A stretch of 64,000 nt of DNA from Microbacterium sufflavum (GTDB lineage: Bacteria; Actinomycetota; Actinomycetes; Actinomycetales; Microbacteriaceae): the NCBI RefSeq assembly GCF_023091155.1, contig NZ_JAHWXK010000001.1, positions 992,001 through 1,056,000 of the forward strand, read 5' to 3'. This document shows, piece after piece, positions 39,688 through 48,370 of the stretch. Position 1 is the first letter of the stretch; each line of letters begins with the position of its first letter. Under the pieces are notes generated by a model. The model saw nothing but the letters and a program-made list of their open reading frames with translations, was not told where the DNA came from and did not search any database. The translations under genes and the position numbers were made by a program.

Positions 39688-40490
39688 CCATGGTCCGTTC
39701 CGTTCCGATCCTCGGCCGGATCCTCGCGATCCTCCTCGGCGTCGTCGTGACGCTGTACATGCTCGTGCCGCTGCTCGTCGTCGCCGGCGCCTCGGTGGGC
39801 GAGAACCGCTTCCTCACGTTCCCCGGTCAGGGCTTCACGCTCGACTGGTATGTGGAGGCGCTCACCTCCGACACCTACCTGGAGCCGTTCCGCCTGAGCC
39901 TCGTGGTGGGTGTGACGGTCGCGATCGTCGCCGCGGCGATCGGCACGGCGGCCGCGCTGGCGCTCACCCGCTTCCGCGTCCCCGGCGGGGCCGCGATCCA
40001 GGCGCTGCTGATGTCGCCGCTGACGATCCCCACGATCATCCTCGCCATCGGTGCGCTGTCGATCGCGTCCCTGACGATCGGCTCGCCGAACGTCGGCGTG
40101 CTGATCGCGATCCACGTGGTCATCGCCATCCCGTACGTGATGCGCACCGTGACCGGGGTGATGACGCGCGCCGACCACTTCACCGAGGAGGCCGCGCGCA
40201 CCCTCGGCGCCAGCACCTGGAACCGTTACCGGCTCGTCGTGCTCCCCATCGCCCGCCCCGGCATCGCGGCCGGCGCGTTCTTCGCCTTCAACATCTCGTT
40301 CGACGATGCGGTCATCGCCCTCTTCCTGCGCACCCCGCAGCTGGAGACGCTGCCCATCGCCATCTACGGCCAGCTGGAGTTCAGCACGTCGCCCACCGTG
40401 GCGGCCGTCTCGACCCTCATGGTCCTGCTCACCGTCGTCCTCATGATCGTCCTCGAACGCATCATCGGCCTGGGAAGGTTGTTCGTCTGA
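39684..40490 (+). CDS. Polyamine-type ABC transporter permease (PotC-like)
   Basis: A 268-residue second membrane subunit with the EAA loop EEAARTLGASTWNRYRLVVLPIARPGIAAG and the PotC phrase FNISFDDAVIALFL. Start GTG 39684 overlaps the preceding stop (GTGA); ATG 39690 is possible. It shares one base with the start of the ATPase gene (TGATG). Confidence 0.9.
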   Translation: MTMVRSVPILGRILAILLGVVVTLYMLVPLLVVAGASVGENRFLTFPGQGFTLDWYVEALTSDTYLEPFRLSLVVGVTVAIVAAAIGTAAALALTRFRVPGGAAIQALLMSPLTIPTIILAIGALSIASLTIGSPNVGVLIAIHVVIAIPYVMRTVTGVMTRADHFTEEAARTLGASTWNRYRLVVLPIARPGIAAGAFFAFNISFDDAVIALFLRTPQLETLPIAIYGQLEFSTSPTVAAVSTLMVLLTVVLMIVLERIIGLGRLFV

Positions 40491-41533
40491 TGACAACGCT
40501 CACCATCACCTCACTCACCAAGGACTTCAAGGGGACGAAGGTGCTCAAGGGCATCGACCTCTCGATGCGGTCCGGCGAGTTCGTCTCGCTGCTCGGTCCG
40601 TCGGGCTGCGGCAAGACCACGCTGCTCCGCTGCATCGCCGGGCTCGAGTCGCCCAGCAGCGGCACGATCGAGATCGCGGGACAGGACGTCACGAAGCTGC
40701 CGCCCGAGAAGCGGCACCTCGGCATGATGTTCCAGAGCTATGCGCTGTTCCCGCACATGAGCGTGGTCGAGAACGTGCGCTTCGGGCTGCGGATGGCCGG
40801 CGACAAGCCCAAGGCCGAGCAGAAGGAGCTCGCGGTGCGGGCGCTGGAGCGCGTGCAGATGGGTCACCTCGCCGACCGCATGCCCGCCCAGCTGTCCGGC
40901 GGCCAGCAGCAGCGCGTGGCCCTCGCCCGAGCGATCGCGTTCGAGCCGCGGGTGCTGCTGCTCGACGAGCCCCTGTCGAACCTCGACGCGCGACTGCGGG
41001 AAGACATGCAGGTGGAGCTGAAGGAGCTGCACCGCACCCTCGGCCTCACCACGGTGTTCGTCACGCACGACCAGGAGGAGGCCATGAGCCTGTCCGACCG
41101 GATCGTGCTGATGAACGGCGGCGTGATCGAGCAGGAGGGTGCGCCCGCCGAGCTGTACGGCTCCCCGCGCACCCCGTTCGCGGCGGACTTCATCGGGGCG
41201 GCGAACCTGCTCCCCGCGACCCGCTCCGGTGTGACCGCGACGGTCGACGGCACGGGCGTGCAGGTGCCGCTGACCGGTGCGGGCGCCGACGGCTCGGGCG
41301 AGGTGGTGCTGCGTCAGGAGGACCTGCACCTGGCGCCGACGGTCGGCGCGGACGCCCCGGTGGCGGTCGAGGTCGTGGCGCACGTGTACCGCGGTGCCGA
41401 CGTGGTCTACATCGTCGAGTTCGCCGGGAAGCGGCTGCGCGTCGTCCGCCCCCGCCACGAGCAGCCGATCCCCGAGGGCCCCGCCGGCCTCGGCTGGCGC
41501 GACGGCGCCGTGCTCTGGATCCCCGCCGCCTGA
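40490..41533 (+). CDS. Polyamine-type ABC transporter ATP-binding protein (PotA-like)
   Basis: A 347-residue ATPase. Walker A GPSGCGKTT is at about 36-44, followed by the Q-loop FQSYALFP, signature LSGGQQQR, Walker B LLLDEP and the switch VTHDQEEA. A C-terminal TOBE-like domain (QEDLHLAPTVGADAPVAVEVVAHVYRGADVVYIVEFAG) is present. It energises the importer encoded by the three preceding genes and ends the operon. A 15-bp inverted repeat lies downstream. Confidence 0.92.
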   Translation: MTTLTITSLTKDFKGTKVLKGIDLSMRSGEFVSLLGPSGCGKTTLLRCIAGLESPSSGTIEIAGQDVTKLPPEKRHLGMMFQSYALFPHMSVVENVRFGLRMAGDKPKAEQKELAVRALERVQMGHLADRMPAQLSGGQQQRVALARAIAFEPRVLLLDEPLSNLDARLREDMQVELKELHRTLGLTTVFVTHDQEEAMSLSDRIVLMNGGVIEQEGAPAELYGSPRTPFAADFIGAANLLPATRSGVTATVDGTGVQVPLTGAGADGSGEVVLRQEDLHLAPTVGADAPVAVEVVAHVYRGADVVYIVEFAGKRLRVVRPRHEQPIPEGPAGLGWRDGAVLWIPAA

Positions 41534-41547
41534 CCCGCCCTCAACCA

Positions 41548-41631
41548 TTCACAACTCCGGAGTTCTCGGGCGACACGTCGTCTCCTGCGCTGCGATCCGG
41601 CCATGGGGCTCGATTTCTCCGGAGTTGTGAA
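41548..41631. repeat. 84-bp inverted-repeat element between the ABC and phosphoesterase genes
   Basis: Perfect 15-base terminal arms TTCACAACTCCGGAG (41548-41562) and CTCCGGAGTTGTGAA (41617-41631) flank 54 bp with no gene. Each arm contains the palindrome CTCCGGAG. It could be a terminator-like structure, but the long spacer suggests a REP-like or MITE-like repeat unit. Confidence 0.6.
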
Positions 41632-41680
41632 CAGCGCCCAACCCCTGCGGAGCCGCCCCGCCCGGTCATAGGATCGGCGC

Positions 41681-43450
41681 ATGGCCGACGAAGACTCCCC
41701 CTCCCCGTCTCCCGCCCCCCGCGACACGTCCCGCCGCGGGTTCTTCAAGGTGGGGGGTGCCGCACTCGCGGGGGCCGTCATCGGCGGGGCCGGAGGCGCG
41801 GCGATCGGCGCGTCCGTGGCGGGGAACAACCCGCGCGACGGCTTCGCGACCGGCGATGATCCGTTCGCCGCCCTCACGCCGCGGAAGGAGCCGGGCTTCG
41901 ACCACGTGGTCGTGGTGATGGGCGAGAACCGCTCGTTCGACAACCTGCTCGGCTACCTCTACACGAAGGACACGCTGCCGAAGGGCGAGACGTTCGAGGG
42001 TCTCGCGTTCGGCTCGCACAGCAACACGGCCGCCGACGGCACCGTGGTCGATGCGCACGTCTACCAGGGCGACACCGACCGGATCATGAGCCTGCCCGAC
42101 CCCGACCCGGGCGAGGAGTACCCGCACGTCAACACCCAGATCTTCGGCACGGTCGACCCGAAGACCAACGCCGACCTGTTCGTCGACCAGATGTCCGCGC
42201 CGTTCAACGCCCCGACGCACGGTGAGAAGGCGACGATGTCGGGCTTCCTCGAGGACTACATCATCAACTTCCGGCGGCTCCGCGGCGGCACGGAGCCGAG
42301 CGTCGACGAGGCCCGGCACATCATGGGCTCGTTCTCGCCCGAGATGCTGCCGGTGCTGTCGACCCTGGCGTCGGAGTTCGCCGTGTTCGACCACTGGTAC
42401 GCGGCCGTCCCCTCGCAGACGTTCTGCAACCGCTCGTTCTTCCACGCGTCCACCTCGCACGGCTTCGTCACGAACCAGGCCGGCGGCGGCTACAAGAAGT
42501 GGATCGACGCCCCCGCGGCACCCACCGTGTTCAACCGGCTGGAAGACGCGAAGGTCAGCTGGAAGATCTACATCGACAAGCTGCAGCTCGTGTCGTTCAC
42601 GGGCATGCTGCACGCCGCGGTGCTGGAGAAGTACTGGCGCACCGAGCACTTCGGCACGATGGAGGACTTCTACGCCGACGCGAAGAACGGCACCCTCCCC
42701 GCCTACGCGTTCATCGAGCCGCGGATGGTCTACGACCACAACGACTTCCACCCGCCGTTCGGGTCGCCGCGCGAGAGCGTGGTCGACGGCGAGCCGGTGT
42801 TCGACAGCGCCATCTCGGACGTGCGCGCCGGTGCCCGCCTGATCCACGACATCTACGAGGCGGTGCGCACGAGTGCGACCCCCGACGGCTCGAACGCCGT
42901 GAACACCCTGCTGCTCATCACGTTCGACGAGCACGGCGGCTGCTACGACCACGTGCCGCCGCCCGCCGCCACGAAGCCGACGCCCGACACGAAGGCCGGC
43001 GAGATGGGCTTCACGTTCGACCGTCTGGGCTGCCGGGTGCCCGCGATCGCGGTGTCGGCGTACACCCGCCGCGGCACCATCATCCACGACGAGATGCACC
43101 ACGGCTCGGTCACCGCGACGCTGTCGCGGTTGCACGGCCTGAAGCCGCTCAACGACCGCGACCAGTCGGCGAACACGCTCATGAACGTGGTGAACCTCGA
43201 CAGGCCGCGGCATCCGGCCGACTGGCCCGTGACCACCCCGGCCTACACGCCGCCGAACCCCGAGGAGGGCACGCCGCAGCCGAACGAGGCGGACCACCTC
43301 AAGCCGCTGACCCCGCCGGCACGCGGGCTGCTCGGCCTGCTCATCGCGCGCTACGGCACGCCCGGCGAGCCCGAGCCGCAGACCTTCGCCGACGCGTACA
43401 AGCTCCTGCACGAGCACGGCGAGGAGCTGTTCGGCCCCGCGAAGGGCTGA
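41681..43450 (+). CDS. Tat-exported phospholipase C-family phosphoesterase
   Basis: A 589-residue protein. A twin-arginine signal (DTSRRGFFKVGG, RR at 18-19) with a long hydrophobic segment directs folded export. The alkaline-phosphatase-superfamily core opens with DHVVVVMGENRSFDNLLGYL (metal-site Glu82/Asn83) and continues with VPSQTFCNRSFFHASTSHG, FIEPRM and LLITFDEHGGCYDHVPPP. This is the bacterial phospholipase C/acid phosphatase (PF04185) family, which cleaves phospholipid or other phosphoesters outside the membrane. Together with the nearby metallophosphatase it suggests surface phosphate scavenging. Confidence 0.88.
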   Translation: MADEDSPSPSPAPRDTSRRGFFKVGGAALAGAVIGGAGGAAIGASVAGNNPRDGFATGDDPFAALTPRKEPGFDHVVVVMGENRSFDNLLGYLYTKDTLPKGETFEGLAFGSHSNTAADGTVVDAHVYQGDTDRIMSLPDPDPGEEYPHVNTQIFGTVDPKTNADLFVDQMSAPFNAPTHGEKATMSGFLEDYIINFRRLRGGTEPSVDEARHIMGSFSPEMLPVLSTLASEFAVFDHWYAAVPSQTFCNRSFFHASTSHGFVTNQAGGGYKKWIDAPAAPTVFNRLEDAKVSWKIYIDKLQLVSFTGMLHAAVLEKYWRTEHFGTMEDFYADAKNGTLPAYAFIEPRMVYDHNDFHPPFGSPRESVVDGEPVFDSAISDVRAGARLIHDIYEAVRTSATPDGSNAVNTLLLITFDEHGGCYDHVPPPAATKPTPDTKAGEMGFTFDRLGCRVPAIAVSAYTRRGTIIHDEMHHGSVTATLSRLHGLKPLNDRDQSANTLMNVVNLDRPRHPADWPVTTPAYTPPNPEEGTPQPNEADHLKPLTPPARGLLGLLIARYGTPGEPEPQTFADAYKLLHEHGEELFGPAKG

Positions 43451-43482
43451 TCCGAGCCGCGGACGGCGCGGGGCGACCGGCG

Positions 43483-44541
43483 TCAGGCGACCGGGTCGCC
43501 CTGCACGGGTCCCTCGGTGTTCGGCTTCCACCCGAGCGCCGGGGCCACGTGCTCCGCGAACGCCTCCAGCACGTGCAGGTTGTACTCGGGGCCGAGCTGG
43601 TTGGGGATCGTGAGCATGAGGGTGTCCGCGGCCATCACGGCCTCGTCCGCGAGCAGCTGCTGGATGAGCACGTCGGGCTCTGCGGCGTAGGTCTTGCCGA
43701 ACGTGGAGCGGAACCCGTCGATCACGCCGATCTGGTCGCCGTTCTCCTCGCTGCGCAGCCCGAAGTAGGCGCGGTCCATGTCGGAGATCAGCGGGAAGAC
43801 GCTGCGGCTCACCGACACCCGCGGGGTCCCGGTGTGCCCGGCCTCCTTGTACGCGGCGCGGAACAGGTCGATCTGCTCGCGCTGCAGCTCGTGGAACGGC
43901 TGTCCCGTGGCCTCGGTCACGAGGGTGGAGCTCATCATGTTGAGGCCCTGGCGTCCGGTCTCCTCGGCCGTGGCGCGCGAGCCGGAGCCCCACCAGATGT
44001 GGTCGCGGAGGGTGGGCGACTGCGGCTCGATGGCCAGGTACTGCCCGGCACCCACCATGCGCGGGTCGCCCGGGGCGAGGCGCTCCCCGTCGATGGCGCG
44101 CAGGAAGATCTCGAACTTCTCGCGCGCCAGCACACTGCCGCGCTCCGGGTCCTCGGTGTCGCGGAAGCCGAACGTCTCGTAGCCGCGCAGCGCGGTCTCG
44201 GGTGAACCACGGCTCACGCCGAGGGCGATGCGGCCGTCGGCGATGAGGTCGAGCGCGGCGGCCTCCTCCGCGAACTGGAAGGGGTTCTCGTAGCGCATGT
44301 CGATCACGCCGGTGCCGACCTCGATGCGCTCGGTGCGCGCGGCCATGGCGGTCAGCAGCGGCATGGGCGAGGCCGCCTGGCGCGCCCAGTGGTGCACGCG
44401 CACGTACGCGCCGTTCACGCCCAGCTCGTCGGCCCCCTCCGCGATCTCGATCGTCTGCTTCAGCATGTCGCCCGCGGTGCGGGTCGCCGAGCCGGGCACG
44501 TCTGCGTAGTGCCCGAAGGAGAGGAATCCGAAAGCCTTCAT
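43483..44541 (-). CDS. LLM class flavin-dependent oxidoreductase
   Basis: A 352-residue luciferase-like monooxygenase. The TIM-barrel start MKAFGFLSFGHY is followed by AYVRVHHWARQAASPMPLLTAMAARTERIEVGTGVI and the flavin-site phrase DLIADGRIALGVSRGSPETALRGYE. Members use FMN or F420 for oxidation of varied small molecules, and the substrate is not predictable. It is 28 bp downstream of a methyltransferase gene on the same strand and convergent with the phosphoesterase. Confidence 0.87.
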   Translation of the reverse strand: MKAFGFLSFGHYADVPGSATRTAGDMLKQTIEIAEGADELGVNGAYVRVHHWARQAASPMPLLTAMAARTERIEVGTGVIDMRYENPFQFAEEAAALDLIADGRIALGVSRGSPETALRGYETFGFRDTEDPERGSVLAREKFEIFLRAIDGERLAPGDPRMVGAGQYLAIEPQSPTLRDHIWWGSGSRATAEETGRQGLNMMSSTLVTEATGQPFHELQREQIDLFRAAYKEAGHTGTPRVSVSRSVFPLISDMDRAYFGLRSEENGDQIGVIDGFRSTFGKTYAAEPDVLIQQLLADEAVMAADTLMLTIPNQLGPEYNLHVLEAFAEHVAPALGWKPNTEGPVQGDPVA

Positions 44542-44569
44542 GATGTATTCGAACGCATGGATGCCGCGT

Positions 44570-46078
44570 CTATTCCCCCGGTGTCAGGAAGCCGTCCCGC
44601 ACGAGGGAGCGGATCTTCGGCTCCAGGTCGGCCCACAGGTCCGCCAGCGGCACGTCGAACAGGTCGGCCAGCGCGCCGACGATCTGCGCCACCGTGAGCT
44701 CCCCGTCGCACGCGCCGACGAACCCGGCGAGCGCGGAGTCCACCCCCACCGTGCGCGCGAAGCCACCGCCCTGCCGCAGCTCGATCACGCTGGGGTCGTC
44801 GTCGCCCGGCATGAGGTGTCTGGCCTCGGTCACGTCGGGCGCCACGAGCAGCGTCGACGGCAGCCCCGCCGCGAGCACGTCGTGCGCGGCGAGCCCCGCG
44901 GCGAGCGCCGCGCCCACGTTCGACACCGACTGTCCGAGCCGCTCCACCCGCCGTAGGGGCTCGCCGCCGCCGCGGCGCAGCAGCACGTACCCGAACCCGA
45001 CCGCGGTCACGCCGCGGGCCGCGAAGTCGTCGAGCCACGCGGTGAGCAGCGGCACGAACGCGGCATCGCGGGGCGTGGTCCCTCCGTCGCGGATCCACAG
45101 TTCCGCGTACGCCAGGGGCGTCAGCTCCTCGCGCTCGATCACCCACAGGTCGAGGTCGGCGGGCACCCACGCCTCGAGCCGCGCGAGCCCGGTGACGCCC
45201 TGCCGGGACTCCCAGTTGCCGAGCAGCTGCGCGATGCCCCCGCGGGTGAGGTGCGCCGGGGCCGCGCGCACGAACGTCTCCACCAGCGCGTCGCCGACGA
45301 GCCCGCCGTCGCGGTACTCGTACGCGGGCACGCCCTCGGTGCGCGGGGTGATCACGAACGGCGGGTTCGACACGATCAGGTCGAACGCCTCCCCCGCGAC
45401 CGGGTCGAACATGCTGCCGTGGCGGAAGTCGATGTTCGTCACGCCGTTGAGCTGCGCGTTGAGCTCGGCGTAGGCGAGGGCGCGGCGGGAGATGTCGGTC
45501 GCGACCACCGTGCCCGCGCGCCGGGCGACCAGCAGCGCCTGGATGCCGCAGCCCGTGCCGAGGTCGAGCGCGCGCTCCACCTGCACCGGCACGACGGTCT
45601 CCGCGAGGGTGCGCGACGCCCCGCCCACGCCCAGCACGTGGTCGGCGGGCAAGGGGCCGTCCAGCGCCACCTCATCGAGGTCGCTCGCGATCCACCACTC
45701 GCCCACCCCGTCGGCGTCGACGAACGACTGCGGGCGCAGCAGCGCGCACGGTGCGACCGTGTCGCCCTCGACGCGCGCGAGCCCCAGGGCCACGAGTCCA
45801 TCCACTCCGAGCGTCGGGAGGGCCGACGCGACGGCGGCCTCCGGCTGCGGGAGCCCGAGCACGAACAGGCGGCCGAGGGTCGCGAGCACACCGTCGTCGT
45901 CGGCGATCGCGCGGAGGATCGGCTCGCGCATGCCGCGGCCGAGCGCGTCGTCGGCCTCCGTGCCCCACAGCTGCCGGAGCGGGTCCGACCGCAGGTCGGC
46001 GGCGTCGAGATCGGCGGCGAGGCGGGCGCTGCGGACGGGGTCGGGGACGGGTGCGGGGGCGTCGGACACGGCCGTCAC
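44570..46078 (-). CDS. Class I SAM-dependent methyltransferase (PrmC/RsmC-like)
   Basis: A 502-residue protein. An N-terminal helical region (about 1-160) is followed by a methyltransferase domain with the SAM motif LDLGTGCGIQA at about 171-181 and the catalytic NPPF at about 238-241. NPPF is used by enzymes that methylate glutamine or nucleic-acid amino groups. The C-terminal 170 residues are variable and unassigned. The start is GTG 46078. It is divergent from the DUF6049-murJ operon. An RNA or protein target is likely. Confidence 0.85.
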   Translation of the reverse strand: MTAVSDAPAPVPDPVRSARLAADLDAADLRSDPLRQLWGTEADDALGRGMREPILRAIADDDGVLATLGRLFVLGLPQPEAAVASALPTLGVDGLVALGLARVEGDTVAPCALLRPQSFVDADGVGEWWIASDLDEVALDGPLPADHVLGVGGASRTLAETVVPVQVERALDLGTGCGIQALLVARRAGTVVATDISRRALAYAELNAQLNGVTNIDFRHGSMFDPVAGEAFDLIVSNPPFVITPRTEGVPAYEYRDGGLVGDALVETFVRAAPAHLTRGGIAQLLGNWESRQGVTGLARLEAWVPADLDLWVIEREELTPLAYAELWIRDGGTTPRDAAFVPLLTAWLDDFAARGVTAVGFGYVLLRRGGGEPLRRVERLGQSVSNVGAALAAGLAAHDVLAAGLPSTLLVAPDVTEARHLMPGDDDPSVIELRQGGGFARTVGVDSALAGFVGACDGELTVAQIVGALADLFDVPLADLWADLEPKIRSLVRDGFLTPGE

Positions 46079-46115
46079 TCTACGCGTCTTCAGGGTTCTC
46101 CTCCCTCGCGCCTCC

Positions 46116-46121
46116 TAGAAT
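46116..46121 (+). promoter_or_regulatory. Possible -10 element of the DUF6049-murJ operon
   Basis: TAGAAT fits TANNNT and would start transcription about 46 nt before ATG 46175. No close match to TTGACA is visible 16-18 bp upstream. Confidence 0.4.
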
Positions 46122-46174
46122 CGCAGGGTCAGTACTCACGATCCGCCCCTCCCCGGCGTTCGAGGAAGACCTTC

Positions 46175-48370
46175 ATGACCGCGATCACCCCCCACACGGG
46201 CCTCCGTGTGCGCCTGCGACGGCTGGCGGCCGCGGTGATCGCCGCCTCCGTGTGCGCCGTCGCGGTTCCCGCGGTCGCGGCCGCCGCGGATCAGAAGGGC
46301 GACGACGACACCCGCACGGTCGAGCTGCACGTCTCCGCCGGGCTGCGGGGCGTGGTCGCCCCCGGCACCTCCACGTCAGCGGTCGTCACGATCACCAACG
46401 GCACCGAGACCGAGCTGAGCGCCGGACGGGTCGAGATCGAGCTCGGCAGCACGCCCCTCCCCACCTCCGATGCCGTGAGCGACTGGCTCGACGACGGTGA
46501 GACGGACGGCTCCTTCGTCTCCCTCGGCGACGAGGCGTCGAAGGCCGCCGACCCGGACGGCATCGCCACGACCACGGTGTTCGTGCCGCAGGAGACCATC
46601 GAGACCCTGGCCCCCGGCGTCTACCCGCTGCGGGCGGCACTGACCGGGGCGCGCACGGGCGACACCGGCGGCGAGCGCGCGGCCACGTGGGACACCACGG
46701 CCACGAGCGTGCTGGTGGTCAACGCGCCCTCGGCGAGCCCGGTCGGCGTCCTCGTGCCCGTCACCGCGACCCCGGCCGGCGGCGCCCTGCTGACGGCGGA
46801 GGAGCTCACGACGCTGACCGCACCGGAGGGCGCGCTCACGGCGCAGCTCGACGGGGTCTCCGGCACCACGGCCGTACTCGCGATCGACCCCGCGATCCTC
46901 GCGTCCATCCGCGCCCTCGGCACCGCGGCACCGGAGTCGGCGAGGGAGTGGCTGACGCGGCTCGACGAGCTCCCCAACCCCCGGTTCGCGCTGCAGTTCG
47001 GTGATGCCGACGTCACGGTGCAGGCGCAGACGGGCCTGAGCGCGCTGCTGTCCCCGCTGCCGTTCGCCGCCCTCCTCGACCCCGCCGCGTTCCCGCAGCA
47101 GCAGGCCACCGCCGAGCCCACGTCCGCGCCGGGGTCGACACCGAGCCCCTCGCCGGGGAGCACGAACGCGCCCGCCCTGCCCGACGACGCGACGCTCACC
47201 GAGGTCGACGGCGCTCTCCCCCGCATCGTGTGGCCGGAGCAGGACCTCACCCAGGCCGACGTGACGGCGTTCGCGGGGTACCTCGGCCAGGGCACGACCA
47301 CGGTCGTGTCGTCCGACACGGTCGGCGGACCCACCGCCGCACACGCCACCGCGGGCGGACAGGACCTGCTGGTGACCGACGCCGCGACGTCCGCTGCGCT
47401 CTCGGGCGCCGCCGGGGCGTCGGATCCGGTCGTGCGGCAGCGTCTGCTCGCGGAGGCCGCCGCGCAGCTGTTCCTGGCGCAGGGCGCCACGGGCGGCGCA
47501 CCGCTGCTGGTCGGACTCGACCGCGACGAGACCCGCACGGCCGACGCACTGCGCGACGCGATCTCCGCCGCCGACTCCGTCGGGTTCGAGCTGTCGACGG
47601 TCCGCGCCGCCGCTCCCGTCGCGGTCACGCTGCCGGAGGCGGCCGCCGCCCCCCGCTCGGCCGACCTCGTGAACCTGCTCACCGACGAGCAGTCGCTCAC
47701 CGCGTTCTCGTCGATCCTGAGCGAGCCCGACGTGCTGCTCGCCCCGGAGCGGATGCGCATCCTGCGCACGATCGCGGTGGGGTCGTCCGACGCCGCGTTC
47801 GCCGAGAAGGTCGCGGCCCACCGCGCCCGCACGACCACGACCCTGTCGAGCGTGAGCATCCCCCCGTCGAGCACCATCCAGCTCCTCACCGCGAACGCCG
47901 ACCTGCCGATCGCGGTGCGCAACGACCTCCCGTGGCCGGTGACCGTGCGGCTGTCCGCCTCGCCGAGCGACCCGCGCCTCGAGGTGAAGCCCATGATCGA
48001 GACGGTCGTGCAGCCCCAGTCGAGCACGCGGGTCAAGGTGCCCGTGTCGGCGCGGGTGGGCAGCGGCGAGCTCGACCTCCGCCTCAGCCTGTCCAGCCCC
48101 ACGGGCGTGCCCATCCAGTCCGAGCAGTCGGTGAGGGTGGCGGTGCGCGCGGAGTGGGAGACGATCGGGCTCGTGGTGTTCGGCGGCCTCGCCGTGCTGC
48201 TCATCGCCCTCGGCGTGGTGCGCACGGTGCGCCGCAAGCGCCGGGAGGCCATCGAGGAGCACGCGGTCGAGGTGGCCGTCGACGAGCTGATCGAGGAGAA
48301 GGAGGCCGAGGCGGCGGCGCAGGAGCGCGCACTCGACCGCGACGCCCCGCCGACGAAGGAGACCCCGTGA
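46175..48370 (+). CDS. DUF6049 family secreted/membrane protein upstream of murJ
   Basis: A 731-residue protein with a signal peptide (LRRLAAAVIAASVCAVAVPAVAAAA), a long extracytoplasmic region, a C-terminal membrane helix (WETIGLVVFGGLAVLLIALGVV) and a basic then acidic cytoplasmic tail. A Pro/Ser/Thr-rich linker (about 315-335) separates two extracellular halves. DUF6049 proteins are regularly encoded just before murJ in actinobacteria, as here with a 4-bp overlap, which suggests a cell-wall role. Its function is unknown. Confidence 0.83.
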   Translation: MTAITPHTGLRVRLRRLAAAVIAASVCAVAVPAVAAAADQKGDDDTRTVELHVSAGLRGVVAPGTSTSAVVTITNGTETELSAGRVEIELGSTPLPTSDAVSDWLDDGETDGSFVSLGDEASKAADPDGIATTTVFVPQETIETLAPGVYPLRAALTGARTGDTGGERAATWDTTATSVLVVNAPSASPVGVLVPVTATPAGGALLTAEELTTLTAPEGALTAQLDGVSGTTAVLAIDPAILASIRALGTAAPESAREWLTRLDELPNPRFALQFGDADVTVQAQTGLSALLSPLPFAALLDPAAFPQQQATAEPTSAPGSTPSPSPGSTNAPALPDDATLTEVDGALPRIVWPEQDLTQADVTAFAGYLGQGTTTVVSSDTVGGPTAAHATAGGQDLLVTDAATSAALSGAAGASDPVVRQRLLAEAAAQLFLAQGATGGAPLLVGLDRDETRTADALRDAISAADSVGFELSTVRAAAPVAVTLPEAAAAPRSADLVNLLTDEQSLTAFSSILSEPDVLLAPERMRILRTIAVGSSDAAFAEKVAAHRARTTTTLSSVSIPPSSTIQLLTANADLPIAVRNDLPWPVTVRLSASPSDPRLEVKPMIETVVQPQSSTRVKVPVSARVGSGELDLRLSLSSPTGVPIQSEQSVRVAVRAEWETIGLVVFGGLAVLLIALGVVRTVRRKRREAIEEHAVEVAVDELIEEKEAEAAAQERALDRDAPPTKETP

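Noticed and set aside
31200..46078. Prophage or integrative element in the pcnA-murJ gap
   Set aside because: No integrase, phage structural gene, tRNA target or flanking direct repeat was seen.
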